Of a stretch of 5,550 bases of DNA, positions 1-5,484 are shown in pieces (position 1 is the first letter of the stretch; the number at the start of each line of letters is the position of its first letter). Below the pieces are notes generated by a model. The model worked only from the letters and a program-made list of their open reading frames with translations. It was not told where the DNA came from and did not search any database. Source of the DNA: Spirochaetaceae bacterium (lineage in GTDB: Bacteria; Spirochaetota; Spirochaetia; Treponematales; Breznakiellaceae); assembly GCA_031255395.1 (NCBI GenBank), contig JAIRSQ010000129.1:1-5550 (forward strand), written 5' to 3'. The position numbers and the translations under genes are program-made.

Positions 1-200
1 AGGAGCGGGGTCCCGCGAAAAAAGAAGATATAGCCGGTGCAAATCTGGCTTATGAGTTTGTTTTTCGACATCTTTCCCAGCGCGAGAAAGAGACTCCCCA
101 CAAGCCCTGCGGTAACCGCTACGATGGTCAACGATATGGTGACACGGGCTCCGTCGAGTAACGCCGGAACCCAGCCTATCATTCTTGTAATGATTTCCAT
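1..200 (-). CDS. Amino acid ABC transporter permease, N-terminal part (cut by left edge)
   Basis: The first 66 codons of an inner-membrane permease of the polar amino acid uptake (HisM/GlnP-like) family, which forms the channel through which the bound amino acid enters. Reading down from the ATG at 200, the protein starts MEIITRMIGWVPALLDGAR. A hydrophobic stretch follows at about residues 20-41 (first membrane helix), then a short basic loop (KMSKNK). The conserved FRGTPL motif at residues 61-66 is typical of this family just before its second helix. An AAGG ribosome site at 206-209 sits 5 nt before the ATG and overlaps the stop codon of the binding-protein gene, so the two genes are probably translationally coupled in one operon. 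The 3' end, with the EAA loop that contacts the ATPase, lies outside the window. The substrate cannot be told from this part. The family call is firm despite truncation. Confidence 0.88.
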   Translation of the reverse strand, partial: MEIITRMIGWVPALLDGARVTISLTIVAVTAGLVGSLFLALGKMSKNKLISQICTGYIFFFRGTPL

Positions 201-207
201 TACAGCC

Positions 208-1014
208 TTATTTTACGGACGAAACCAGATCCATGTGGAAGATATCGTTAGATATTTTCTGCAAGGTTCCATCGGCAAACATTTCTTCAAGCGCCTTGTT
301 CAGTTCGGTCGTAAGCGCATCGTTTCCTTTTTTCAGCGCTATACCGAATTGTTCGTCAGCGGGGCCCTGCCATGCAAACTTAAAGGCATCCGGGTCCCTG
401 TCCAGGTATTCAAACGCGACAAGGCTGTCGACAACGATGACATCGACACGTCCCAGCTTCATCTCGTCGAAACAGTTCATCACCTTGTCATATTCAAACG
501 CCTCAAACTTGACACCGGATTCGGCGATTTTTGTCGCATAAATGTCTGCCGTTGTTTCCGCCTGATAGGTTACGCGGTAACCGGCAATGTCCTCAGGCTT
601 CGTGATGGTTATCGGAGAGTTTTTTGTCACGACAATCGTCATCGCGTTCCCAATGTAAGGCCGCGTGAAATTGAGAGTTTCACTCCGTTCAGGCGTGATC
701 GTCACAGATGACATTATACAGTCGTACTTGTCCGTCTGAACACCGGCAAAAATCCCGTCCCACGCCGTATCGACAAATTCAGCCTTTAACCCCAGTTTCT
801 CGGCAAGCGCCTTGCCCATCTCGACATCAAACCCAGCCGGAGTTACGCCGTCTTCCGCATAGTATTCAAGCGGCGGATAGCCTATCTCCATCCCCACCAT
901 GAGGACGCCCGGCTTGATCGTAAGCCCGCCCGCTTCCTTTTGCGGGCCGGCAAAAACGCCAGAAACACACACACACGCCGCGAGCAAAACTCCCGCCATC
1001 TTCCTGTAACACAT
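208..1014 (-). CDS. Amino acid ABC transporter substrate-binding protein
   Basis: A 268-residue extracytoplasmic solute-binding protein of family 3 (SBP_bac_3), which captures a polar amino acid and delivers it to the permease encoded next. I start it at the ATG at 1014 because a full AGGAGG lies 5 nt upstream; an in-frame ATG at 1053 would add 13 residues but lacks such a site. The signal region is residues 1-22: a basic MCYRK start, a hydrophobic core and either a lipobox LAAC (Cys14) or a signal peptidase I site after VFA (residue 22). Mature-domain landmarks are GYPPLE (45-50), AGFDVEM (60-66), the TITPERSETLNFTRPY block (105-120), whose Arg110 corresponds to the carboxylate-binding Arg of the family, and DVIVVDS (181-187), whose Asp186 corresponds to the amino-group ligand. 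Length is normal for the family. The ligand-binding Arg and Asp indicate an alpha-amino acid ligand; which one cannot be said. Confidence 0.93.
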   Translation of the reverse strand: MCYRKMAGVLLAACVCVSGVFAGPQKEAGGLTIKPGVLMVGMEIGYPPLEYYAEDGVTPAGFDVEMGKALAEKLGLKAEFVDTAWDGIFAGVQTDKYDCIMSSVTITPERSETLNFTRPYIGNAMTIVVTKNSPITITKPEDIAGYRVTYQAETTADIYATKIAESGVKFEAFEYDKVMNCFDEMKLGRVDVIVVDSLVAFEYLDRDPDAFKFAWQGPADEQFGIALKKGNDALTTELNKALEEMFADGTLQKISNDIFHMDLVSSVK

Positions 1015-1017
1015 ACA

Positions 1018-1025
1018 CTCCTCCT
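1018..1025 (-). promoter_or_regulatory. Strong ribosome binding site that sets the binding-protein start
   Basis: Read on the minus strand the site is AGGAGGAG, with AGGAGG ending 5 nt before the ATG at 1014. It is the best Shine-Dalgarno sequence in the window and is the reason for preferring this start over the upstream in-frame ATG at 1053. It suggests high translation, as usual for binding proteins, which are made in excess over their permeases. Confidence 0.85.
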
Positions 1026-1058
1026 GTAAGCCGGCATCAAATACCTCATACACCGGTC

Positions 1059-1087
1059 ATAATAGTTTTACGGAAACCACGGCCTAA
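1059..1087 (-). promoter_or_regulatory. Candidate promoter of the amino acid transport operon
   Basis: On the minus strand a -10-like TATTAT (5 of 6 consensus bases) lies at 1059-1064, with a weak -35-like TTAGGC at 1082-1087 across a 17-nt spacer. Transcription would start near 1052, giving a leader of about 38 nt before the ATG at 1014. A second A/T-rich hexamer, TATAAA at about 1093-1098, could serve instead. The region is A/T-rich, so chance matches are likely. I see no riboswitch-like structure between here and the gene. Confidence 0.3.
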
Positions 1088-1197
1088 ACATTTTTATACT
1101 CAGAAATTTCCGCTGTAAGATAGTTTATCATAACGCCGCGATTTGTAAAAGCATCCGGCAAAGCAGAGCCAGCATTGCGAGGAATAAAGGCGGCCCA

Positions 1198-1226
1198 TTG
1201 ACAAATTATACGGTATCCGGTAGCTT
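1198..1226 (+). promoter_or_regulatory. Promoter of tRNA-Glu
   Basis: A perfect -35 box TTGACA at 1198-1203 is followed, after exactly 17 nt, by TAGCTT at 1221-1226 as a weak -10 box (3 of 6). The start would fall near 1233, leaving a 5' leader of only about 5 nt before the mature tRNA end at 1238. The stretch between -10 and start is A/T-rich (GTTATTATTAT), unlike the G/C-rich discriminator typical of stringently controlled stable-RNA promoters. The perfect -35 with ideal spacing directly before a tRNA makes this the most convincing promoter here. Confidence 0.6.
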
Positions 1227-1237
1227 GTTATTATTAT

Positions 1238-1309
1238 GACCCCTTCGTCTAGTGGTCAGGACACCGGGTTTTCATCCCGGCAACACGGGTTCGACTCCCG
1301 TAGGGGTTA
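1238..1309 (+). tRNA. tRNA-Glu, anticodon UUC
   Basis: A complete 72-nt cloverleaf. The acceptor stem GACCCCT (1238-1244) pairs with AGGGGTT (1302-1308) with one G-U at the end, and A1309 is the discriminator base. The D arm uses GTC (1247-1249) with GAC (1260-1262) and carries the AGTGGTCAGG loop. The anticodon stem CCGGG (1264-1268) with CCCGG (1276-1280) closes a seven-base loop with anticodon TTC at 1271-1273. The T arm is ACGGG (1285-1289) with CCCGT (1297-1301) and loop TTCGACT. CCA is not encoded (TTT follows), so it must be added after transcription. The gene decodes GAA and, by wobble, GAG. Its 3' end is one base from the stop codon of polA on the other strand. No clear intrinsic terminator follows. 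Confidence 0.97.
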
Positions 1310-1310
1310 T

Positions 1311-4118
1311 TTAATGGAAATCTCCCCAGCGTTTGCCAGTTTCCACGCTGACGCGCAGGGGAACGGCCAGTTTGGCGGCCTTTTCCATCACGGAGCGCAC
1401 CAGTTGAGCAATTTCCTCCGCCTCGTCCTGCGGTCCTTCAAGAATCAGTTCATCGTGTACCTGCAATAGCATCTGCCAGAAACGGCCATCTTCGCGGCCT
1501 TCGTTCAGCGCGGCAAGCGCTTTGTCGATGTCGATCATGGCCCGTTTTACGATGTCGGCGGCTGTCCCCTGTATAGGCGTGTTTACGGCGACGCGCTCGG
1601 CTGCGGCCTTTTCTGTCTTGTTTGAAGAGTTTATCGTCGGTATAAGGCGTCGCCGCCCGAAAAGCGTAGACACATAGCCGTTATTTTCCGCCCCTTCGAT
1701 GATGCCGGCAAGCAGAGCCTTGACGCCGCTGTATGTCTTGAAGTACGCGTCTATGAACTGGGCGGCATCCGCGCGGCTTATTCCAAGCTCGTCAGCGAGC
1801 CTGAACGCGCTCATGCCGTACATAACGCCAAAATTTATCACTTTGGCCACGCGCCTCTGCGATGAATTGACGTTATCCTCGCTTACGCCGAACACCCCCG
1901 CCGCAGTCCTGGCATGGATGTCTTTGCCTTCGTTGAAAGCCGTCGTGAGCGCAGCGTCTTTTGAAAGATGCGCCAGCACGACCAACTCGATTTGACTATA
2001 GTCGGCGGAGATCAGCGTCATTCCGGGCGAGGCTACAAAAGCCCCGCGGATGCGCCTGCCTTCTTCGTCCCTTACAGGAATGTTCTGCAAGTTGGGCTCG
2101 CGGCTTGAAAGCCGTCCTGTCGCCGTGCCGTTTTGGATAAAGCTCGTGTGCACGCGCCCGTTTGTGTCAGCGATAGCGGGCAGAACGTCGACATAGGTGG
2201 ATTTTAGTTTGCTAAGCGCGCGGTGGCGCAAAATGAGGTCCGGGACGGCGTCCGAGCGCGCAAGCTCGGCGAGCACGGCCACGTCTGTTGAGTATCCCGT
2301 TTTCGTCTTCTTGCCAGGTTTAAGCCCTCGTTCTTCGAAAAGAACATGTTGCAACTGCTTGGGTGAAGAGAGGTTGAACTCATGGCCCACAATTTTCCAT
2401 GTTTCTGACTGTATGCGCTCAATGTCCGCCCCCAGTTCCGCTCCGTAATCCCGCAACGCGGCGCTTTCTATCATTATTCCAGCCCGCTCCATTTCGGCCA
2501 GAATCGGGACGAGCGGCATTTCCAGCGAGTGAAACAGTTCCCATACACCAGCTTCCTTCAATTTTTTATCGTAAAAAGCCTTGATCCTCAAACAGAGATC
2601 CGCTGACTCCGCCGAGTAGCGGGAGGCGGTTTCTAACGGCGTCTCACGGAACAATCCGCCCTTAGGCACGACCGAATCGTAGCTTGTCGCGTCATAATTC
2701 AAATAATCGCGGGCGACTGAAAATAGAGAATAGTTCGACCTCTCAGGCCCGCATAGCCACGCCGCTATCATCGTGTCGTATATCGAGCATTTCCAACGGG
2801 GAAGCCCCCACGCCCTCGAGACTTCGTAGTCGCGCTTGGCGTTATGAGCTATCAGCGTGATGGCGGGATCATCCAGCAACGGCGCGACCAGCGCGCGGAC
2901 GGCATCCTGCGGCAGACAGCGTTTGTCCCGCGACGCGGAGGCCGGCCCGTGAGGCACGAGCGGCACATAGACAGCGCTGCCCGTTTTCACTGCCAGAGAC
3001 AGTCCGTCAAGTTTTGTCCGCCATGTGTCCGGCGTGTCCGTATTAAAGCTGAGGGCGAAGCGGCCCTGCTTGCGGGCGACGTCTATGATCTCTTCCAGTT
3101 CCCGCAAATCGAGTACCGCTTTGTACGCCCCCGCCCTTTTCTTGCGAGCGGGAGCGGCGCTGCCGGAAACCGCAGTGACGGCTTCGGGCTTTATGGCAGG
3201 CATCTTTCCGCCCGTAAGTTCCTTCGCCAGAGACGGAATGCTTTCGCGGATAAGGAATGCCGCCCCGGCCCCGCGGTCTATATTTTCGATATTCAGGTCC
3301 GATACGCTGTCGAACGGCAACGGCACATCGTCCCGCAACGTAATCAAATTTCTGGAAAGATAGGCGTCTTCCTTTCTTTCCGCCAGTTTTTTTGCCAGAA
3401 TGCCCTCGATAGAGGCAATATTTTGATATATTTCGTCCAAAGAACCGTAGCGAGCCAGCAGTTTTACGGCGGTTTTTTCGCCCACGCCCTTAACGCCGGG
3501 CACATTGTCCGAACTGTCCCCCGTCAATGACAGCAGATCGAGTATTTTTTCGGGAGGAACGCCCCATTCCGCGGATACTTCTTCCCGTCCCATAGCCTCG
3601 TAAGGCAGTTTCGTATGCTGCTGGGAACCCGTCCCGGCACCTGCCTTAGACGGCCTAAGCTGTATAACATTATCGCCGACAAGCTGCAACAAATCCTTAT
3701 CGGATGAAACAATATAGCACGGGTGCCGTTCCTTCCCGCATTTTTTTACCAGCGTAGCGATTATATCGTCCGCCTCGAAGCCGTCAACCTTCAATATGGG
3801 GATTTTCAGCGTTTCGAGAAATTCTTCCACAAGCGAAACCTGCGCGTGCAGGTCGTCCGGCGCCTTCTGCCGCTGCGCCTTGTACTGCGGAAATTGCCGG
3901 TGGCGGAACGTGGGCGTGCGCGAATCGAAGACAGCGGCAAGGAAGCGTACCCCGTCCCCGTTTCCTTCCAGCAGAGAGATCAGCGTCCGGACAAAGCCAA
4001 ACAGCGCCGACATATTCTTGCCGTCTTTGTTCCGCAACGGGCGCGAGATGAAAGCGAAGTATGAGCGGTAAATCAGCGTGTAAGCGTCTATAAGATACAG
4101 AGCGTCAGGCGTATTCAT
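1311..4118 (-). CDS. polA: DNA polymerase I, probably without proofreading
   Basis: A 935-residue cytoplasmic family A polymerase that fills gaps in repair and removes and replaces Okazaki RNA primers; length is about that of E. coli Pol I. The 5' nuclease (about 1-300) is intact: Asp11, Asp65, EADD (115-118), SSDKD (138-142) and GDSSDN (200-205) before a helix-hairpin-helix (GVGEKTA). An Ala/Lys/Pro-rich linker (about 302-332) leads to the 3'-5' exonuclease domain (about 333-520), where Asp355, Glu357 and Asp501 of E. coli align with Ser357, Asn359 and Ser505; only Asp430 (E. coli Asp424) remains. The polymerase domain (about 530-935) has TGRLSS (667-672), motif A DYSQIE (706-711), the O helix with Arg755, Lys759, Phe763 and Tyr767, and motif C VHDE (887-890), all intact. 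Val713 replaces the usual Arg after DYSQIEL. The start ATG lies 2 nt after the fliG stop, behind a weak GGTGG site. Confidence 0.97.
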   Translation of the reverse strand: MNTPDALYLIDAYTLIYRSYFAFISRPLRNKDGKNMSALFGFVRTLISLLEGNGDGVRFLAAVFDSRTPTFRHRQFPQYKAQRQKAPDDLHAQVSLVEEFLETLKIPILKVDGFEADDIIATLVKKCGKERHPCYIVSSDKDLLQLVGDNVIQLRPSKAGAGTGSQQHTKLPYEAMGREEVSAEWGVPPEKILDLLSLTGDSSDNVPGVKGVGEKTAVKLLARYGSLDEIYQNIASIEGILAKKLAERKEDAYLSRNLITLRDDVPLPFDSVSDLNIENIDRGAGAAFLIRESIPSLAKELTGGKMPAIKPEAVTAVSGSAAPARKKRAGAYKAVLDLRELEEIIDVARKQGRFALSFNTDTPDTWRTKLDGLSLAVKTGSAVYVPLVPHGPASASRDKRCLPQDAVRALVAPLLDDPAITLIAHNAKRDYEVSRAWGLPRWKCSIYDTMIAAWLCGPERSNYSLFSVARDYLNYDATSYDSVVPKGGLFRETPLETASRYSAESADLCLRIKAFYDKKLKEAGVWELFHSLEMPLVPILAEMERAGIMIESAALRDYGAELGADIERIQSETWKIVGHEFNLSSPKQLQHVLFEERGLKPGKKTKTGYSTDVAVLAELARSDAVPDLILRHRALSKLKSTYVDVLPAIADTNGRVHTSFIQNGTATGRLSSREPNLQNIPVRDEEGRRIRGAFVASPGMTLISADYSQIELVVLAHLSKDAALTTAFNEGKDIHARTAAGVFGVSEDNVNSSQRRVAKVINFGVMYGMSAFRLADELGISRADAAQFIDAYFKTYSGVKALLAGIIEGAENNGYVSTLFGRRRLIPTINSSNKTEKAAAERVAVNTPIQGTAADIVKRAMIDIDKALAALNEGREDGRFWQMLLQVHDELILEGPQDEAEEIAQLVRSVMEKAAKLAVPLRVSVETGKRWGDFH

Positions 4119-4120
4119 TA

Positions 4121-5257
4121 TTATACCACCATCTCGCCATCGTTAATGATGATTTTGCCGCTCTCGCATTGGCCGCGGAACCAGTCCATAAAGTCTTTTA
4201 TGGCAGCGTCAGCGTCTTTTTTCAGAACCGGCCCCATGAAGCTCAATTCGTCGTTCACTTCTGAACGGCGGCGGGCGGAGATATTGGAAAGTATTTTTTC
4301 GGCGAAGACATCGTTTCGTCCTTTTACGAGGAGGGCTATGTCGCGAACGTTCATCCGTTGCAGTTTTTCCTGAATCGGCTTGTCCGCGGCCTTTGCCACA
4401 TCGTCAGCCGTGTACAGCCGCTCCCTTAATCTGCCTCCGAGGTCCGCGTCCTCGTCGGACAGCGAACGTAGCAACTGGTCGCCGAACGAAACGGAGGCGT
4501 GTTTAAGGATGGCCGCCAGCGCGCCCATGCCGTCTACATCGCTCGCCGTCTCGCCGCCAATTTTTCGAGCCTTCTCGCGCAGGGCCGCAGCCGTTTTTTC
4601 AAGCGCTTCTGGCGATATTTTGCCAAGCCGTCCGATGCGGCGCACCGTTTCCAGCCTCCATTCAGGATCCGCGCAATTTAGCGTTCGCGCCGCAAGTTTG
4701 GGTTCTATCCTCGAAAGTATCACCGCGCCGACAGACGGCAGTTCGTCCTTTAACAGCGTGAATATCTGCTCGCCGGAAAAATCCTCCAGAAAACTGAAAA
4801 CCGTCTCCTTAGTTTCCGGAATGGAGCGGCGCAGTAACGCCTCGCCTTTTTCCGGGCCGAATGCAGCGTACAGCAACTTTCGAGCCTCGTCCGGTCCGCC
4901 GGCAGCGACTCCGCCGCCTGAAACCGCGAGCAATCCCTCAAATTCAGCAAATATTTCCGCCGCTTCGTCTTTCGTAACGCCCTTTATTTCGGCTATTTCC
5001 CGTGTAACGCTCTCGACAAGGTCTTCTTCAAGGTTGGCAAGCACCTTGGCGGCCTGTTCCGGCCCTATCAGTATCAGGAATTTTGCGGCTTTTTGCGCCC
5101 GTTTCCGGCTTTCCCTGTCGCCGAGGGCCGTTCCGTCCGCGCTCTTGGCGCGTTCCGGCACTCTGGCGATAGCTTCAGCCTTCGCGCGCCAGTCATCATC
5201 CTCCGACTTTCCGTCCCCTCCGGCGGTTCCCCGCTTCCGCTTCCCGTCCAAGTCCAT
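4121..5257 (-). CDS. fliG: FliG-like flagellar motor switch protein, divergent (spirochaete second-copy type)
   Basis: A 378-residue homologue of FliG, the rotor protein linking the flagellar MS ring (FliF) to FliM and to the stator. Residues 1-50 are a charged, low-complexity extension. Residues 51-110 match the FliG N-terminal domain (KAAKFLILIGPEQAAKVL), about 155-230 the middle domain and about 240-375 the C-terminal domain (PIQEKLQRMNVRDIALLVKG, then ELSFMGPV). The EHPQ motif that binds FliM appears as ELPS (172-175). Of the charged torque residues known in E. coli, Lys264, Arg281 and Asp288 correspond to Lys312, Arg329 and Asp336; Asp289 is Glu337 and Arg297 is Leu345. Spirochaetes commonly carry two FliGs, and this degenerate one, outside a visible flagellar operon, fits the FliG1 role, which is an inference. 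No clear Shine-Dalgarno precedes the ATG at 5257; a GTG at codon 33 is an alternative start. Confidence 0.85.
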   Translation of the reverse strand: MDLDGKRKRGTAGGDGKSEDDDWRAKAEAIARVPERAKSADGTALGDRESRKRAQKAAKFLILIGPEQAAKVLANLEEDLVESVTREIAEIKGVTKDEAAEIFAEFEGLLAVSGGGVAAGGPDEARKLLYAAFGPEKGEALLRRSIPETKETVFSFLEDFSGEQIFTLLKDELPSVGAVILSRIEPKLAARTLNCADPEWRLETVRRIGRLGKISPEALEKTAAALREKARKIGGETASDVDGMGALAAILKHASVSFGDQLLRSLSDEDADLGGRLRERLYTADDVAKAADKPIQEKLQRMNVRDIALLVKGRNDVFAEKILSNISARRRSEVNDELSFMGPVLKKDADAAIKDFMDWFRGQCESGKIIINDGEMVV

Positions 5258-5262
5258 CGCTT

Positions 5263-5271
5263 ATTCTAGCA
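5263..5271 (-). promoter_or_regulatory. Candidate extended -10 promoter of fliG-polA
   Basis: Minus-strand reading gives TGCTAGAAT: an extended -10 (TGn) joined to TAGAAT, which matches 5 of 6 consensus bases. No good -35 lies 16-18 nt upstream; a perfect TTGACA exists at 5294-5299 but 25 nt away, too far for normal pairing with this -10. If used, transcription would begin at about 5256-5257, on the fliG start codon itself, implying a leaderless message. That would agree with the absence of a Shine-Dalgarno sequence. Confidence 0.4.
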
Positions 5272-5307
5272 AATTTCCGCGCAAGAGGTTAAGTGTCAAG
5301 GAGCCAA

Positions 5308-5484
5308 ATGAGAGATGAACTGCCGATTGACGGGTGCGAATCGTCCTTGTATTTTATATTACCGCTTACTTTTCTGTACGCCTTATGGGGTAATATCCGC
5401 ATTTTTCATATTTTTCGCTTGCAGATTAAAGCAAAACGGCGAGTCTGCGCCATAAGTATGCATGAGAACTTTGAGGGAACTTAA
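5308..5484 (+). CDS. Possible small membrane protein ORF, unrecognised
   Basis: A 58-codon reading frame beginning MRDELPIDGCESS. It is supported by AAGGAG at 5298-5303, 4 nt before the ATG, a better ribosome site than those of fliG or polA. After an acidic N-terminus, a hydrophobic stretch (about residues 14-32, SSLYFILPLTFLYALWGNI) could span the membrane, followed by a basic segment with RLQIKAKRR. The frame ends inside the next gene: it overlaps the RAYT-like start at 5462 by 23 nt, so translation could be coupled, which would explain why that gene has no Shine-Dalgarno. Against it: I recognise no family, a candidate promoter and a hairpin lie within it, and A/T-rich non-coding DNA often encodes chance hydrophobic stretches. 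No promoter is evident upstream of 5298. Confidence 0.27.
   Translation: MRDELPIDGCESSLYFILPLTFLYALWGNIRIFHIFRLQIKAKRRVCAISMHENFEGT
5327..5355 (+). promoter_or_regulatory. Candidate promoter of the RAYT-like gene
   Basis: TTGACG at 5327-5332 (5 of 6) and TATTTT at 5350-5355 (4 of 6) are separated by exactly 17 nt. Transcription would start near 5362, inside the hairpin at 5356-5396, leaving a leader of about 100 nt before the ATG at 5462. If real, the promoter argues against the small ORF that begins at 5308 being translated from this transcript. Confidence 0.35.
5356..5396. repeat. Inverted repeat with perfect 8-bp arms upstream of the RAYT-like gene
   Basis: ATATTACC (5356-5363) is the exact reverse complement of GGTAATAT (5389-5396), enclosing 25 nt. 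A smaller TAC/GTA pairing (5367-5369 with 5376-5378) could form an inner loop. The arms abut the candidate -10 box, so this could be an operator, a leader hairpin or a REP-like element of the kind RAYT transposases act on. No run of T follows either arm closely enough for a standard terminator. The repeat itself is certain; its role is not known. Confidence 0.5.

Noticed and set aside
37..711. A 224-codon open frame on the plus strand opposite the permease and binding-protein genes
   Set aside because: It crosses two well-supported minus-strand genes and shows no recognisable family features.
1323..1384. Possible tRNA terminator: TCCCC/GGGGA and GGCC/GGCC pairings followed by TTTT at 1381-1384
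   Set aside because: The stems are short or asymmetric, the T run is only four bases, and the sequence encodes the conserved C-terminus of PolA, so the pairing is probably coincidental.
2844..3530. A 228-codon open frame on the plus strand opposite polA
   Set aside because: Arg/Gly-rich translation without motifs, antisense to the exonuclease and nuclease parts of polA, whose reading frame is fully supported by conserved motifs.
5294..5299. Perfect minus-strand TTGACA as -35 box for fliG
   Set aside because: The nearest good -10 (TAGAAT) is 25 nt away, and the hexamer at normal spacing (AAATTT) matches the consensus poorly.
4380..5318. A 312-codon open frame on the plus strand opposite fliG
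   Set aside because: It is serine-rich with no recognisable domain and lies entirely antisense to a gene with clear FliG homology. Long antisense frames are expected opposite such GC-rich coding DNA.
5401..5416. Two copies of ATTTTTC in tandem, 2 nt apart
   Set aside because: Short and A/T-only apart from one base; too likely by chance in this A/T-rich stretch to call a regulatory repeat.
5436..5453. GGCG-AGTCTG-CGCC hairpin before the RAYT-like start as a REP element
   Set aside because: Only a 4-bp stem, with no extension on either side and no REP tetranucleotide; not enough to call.
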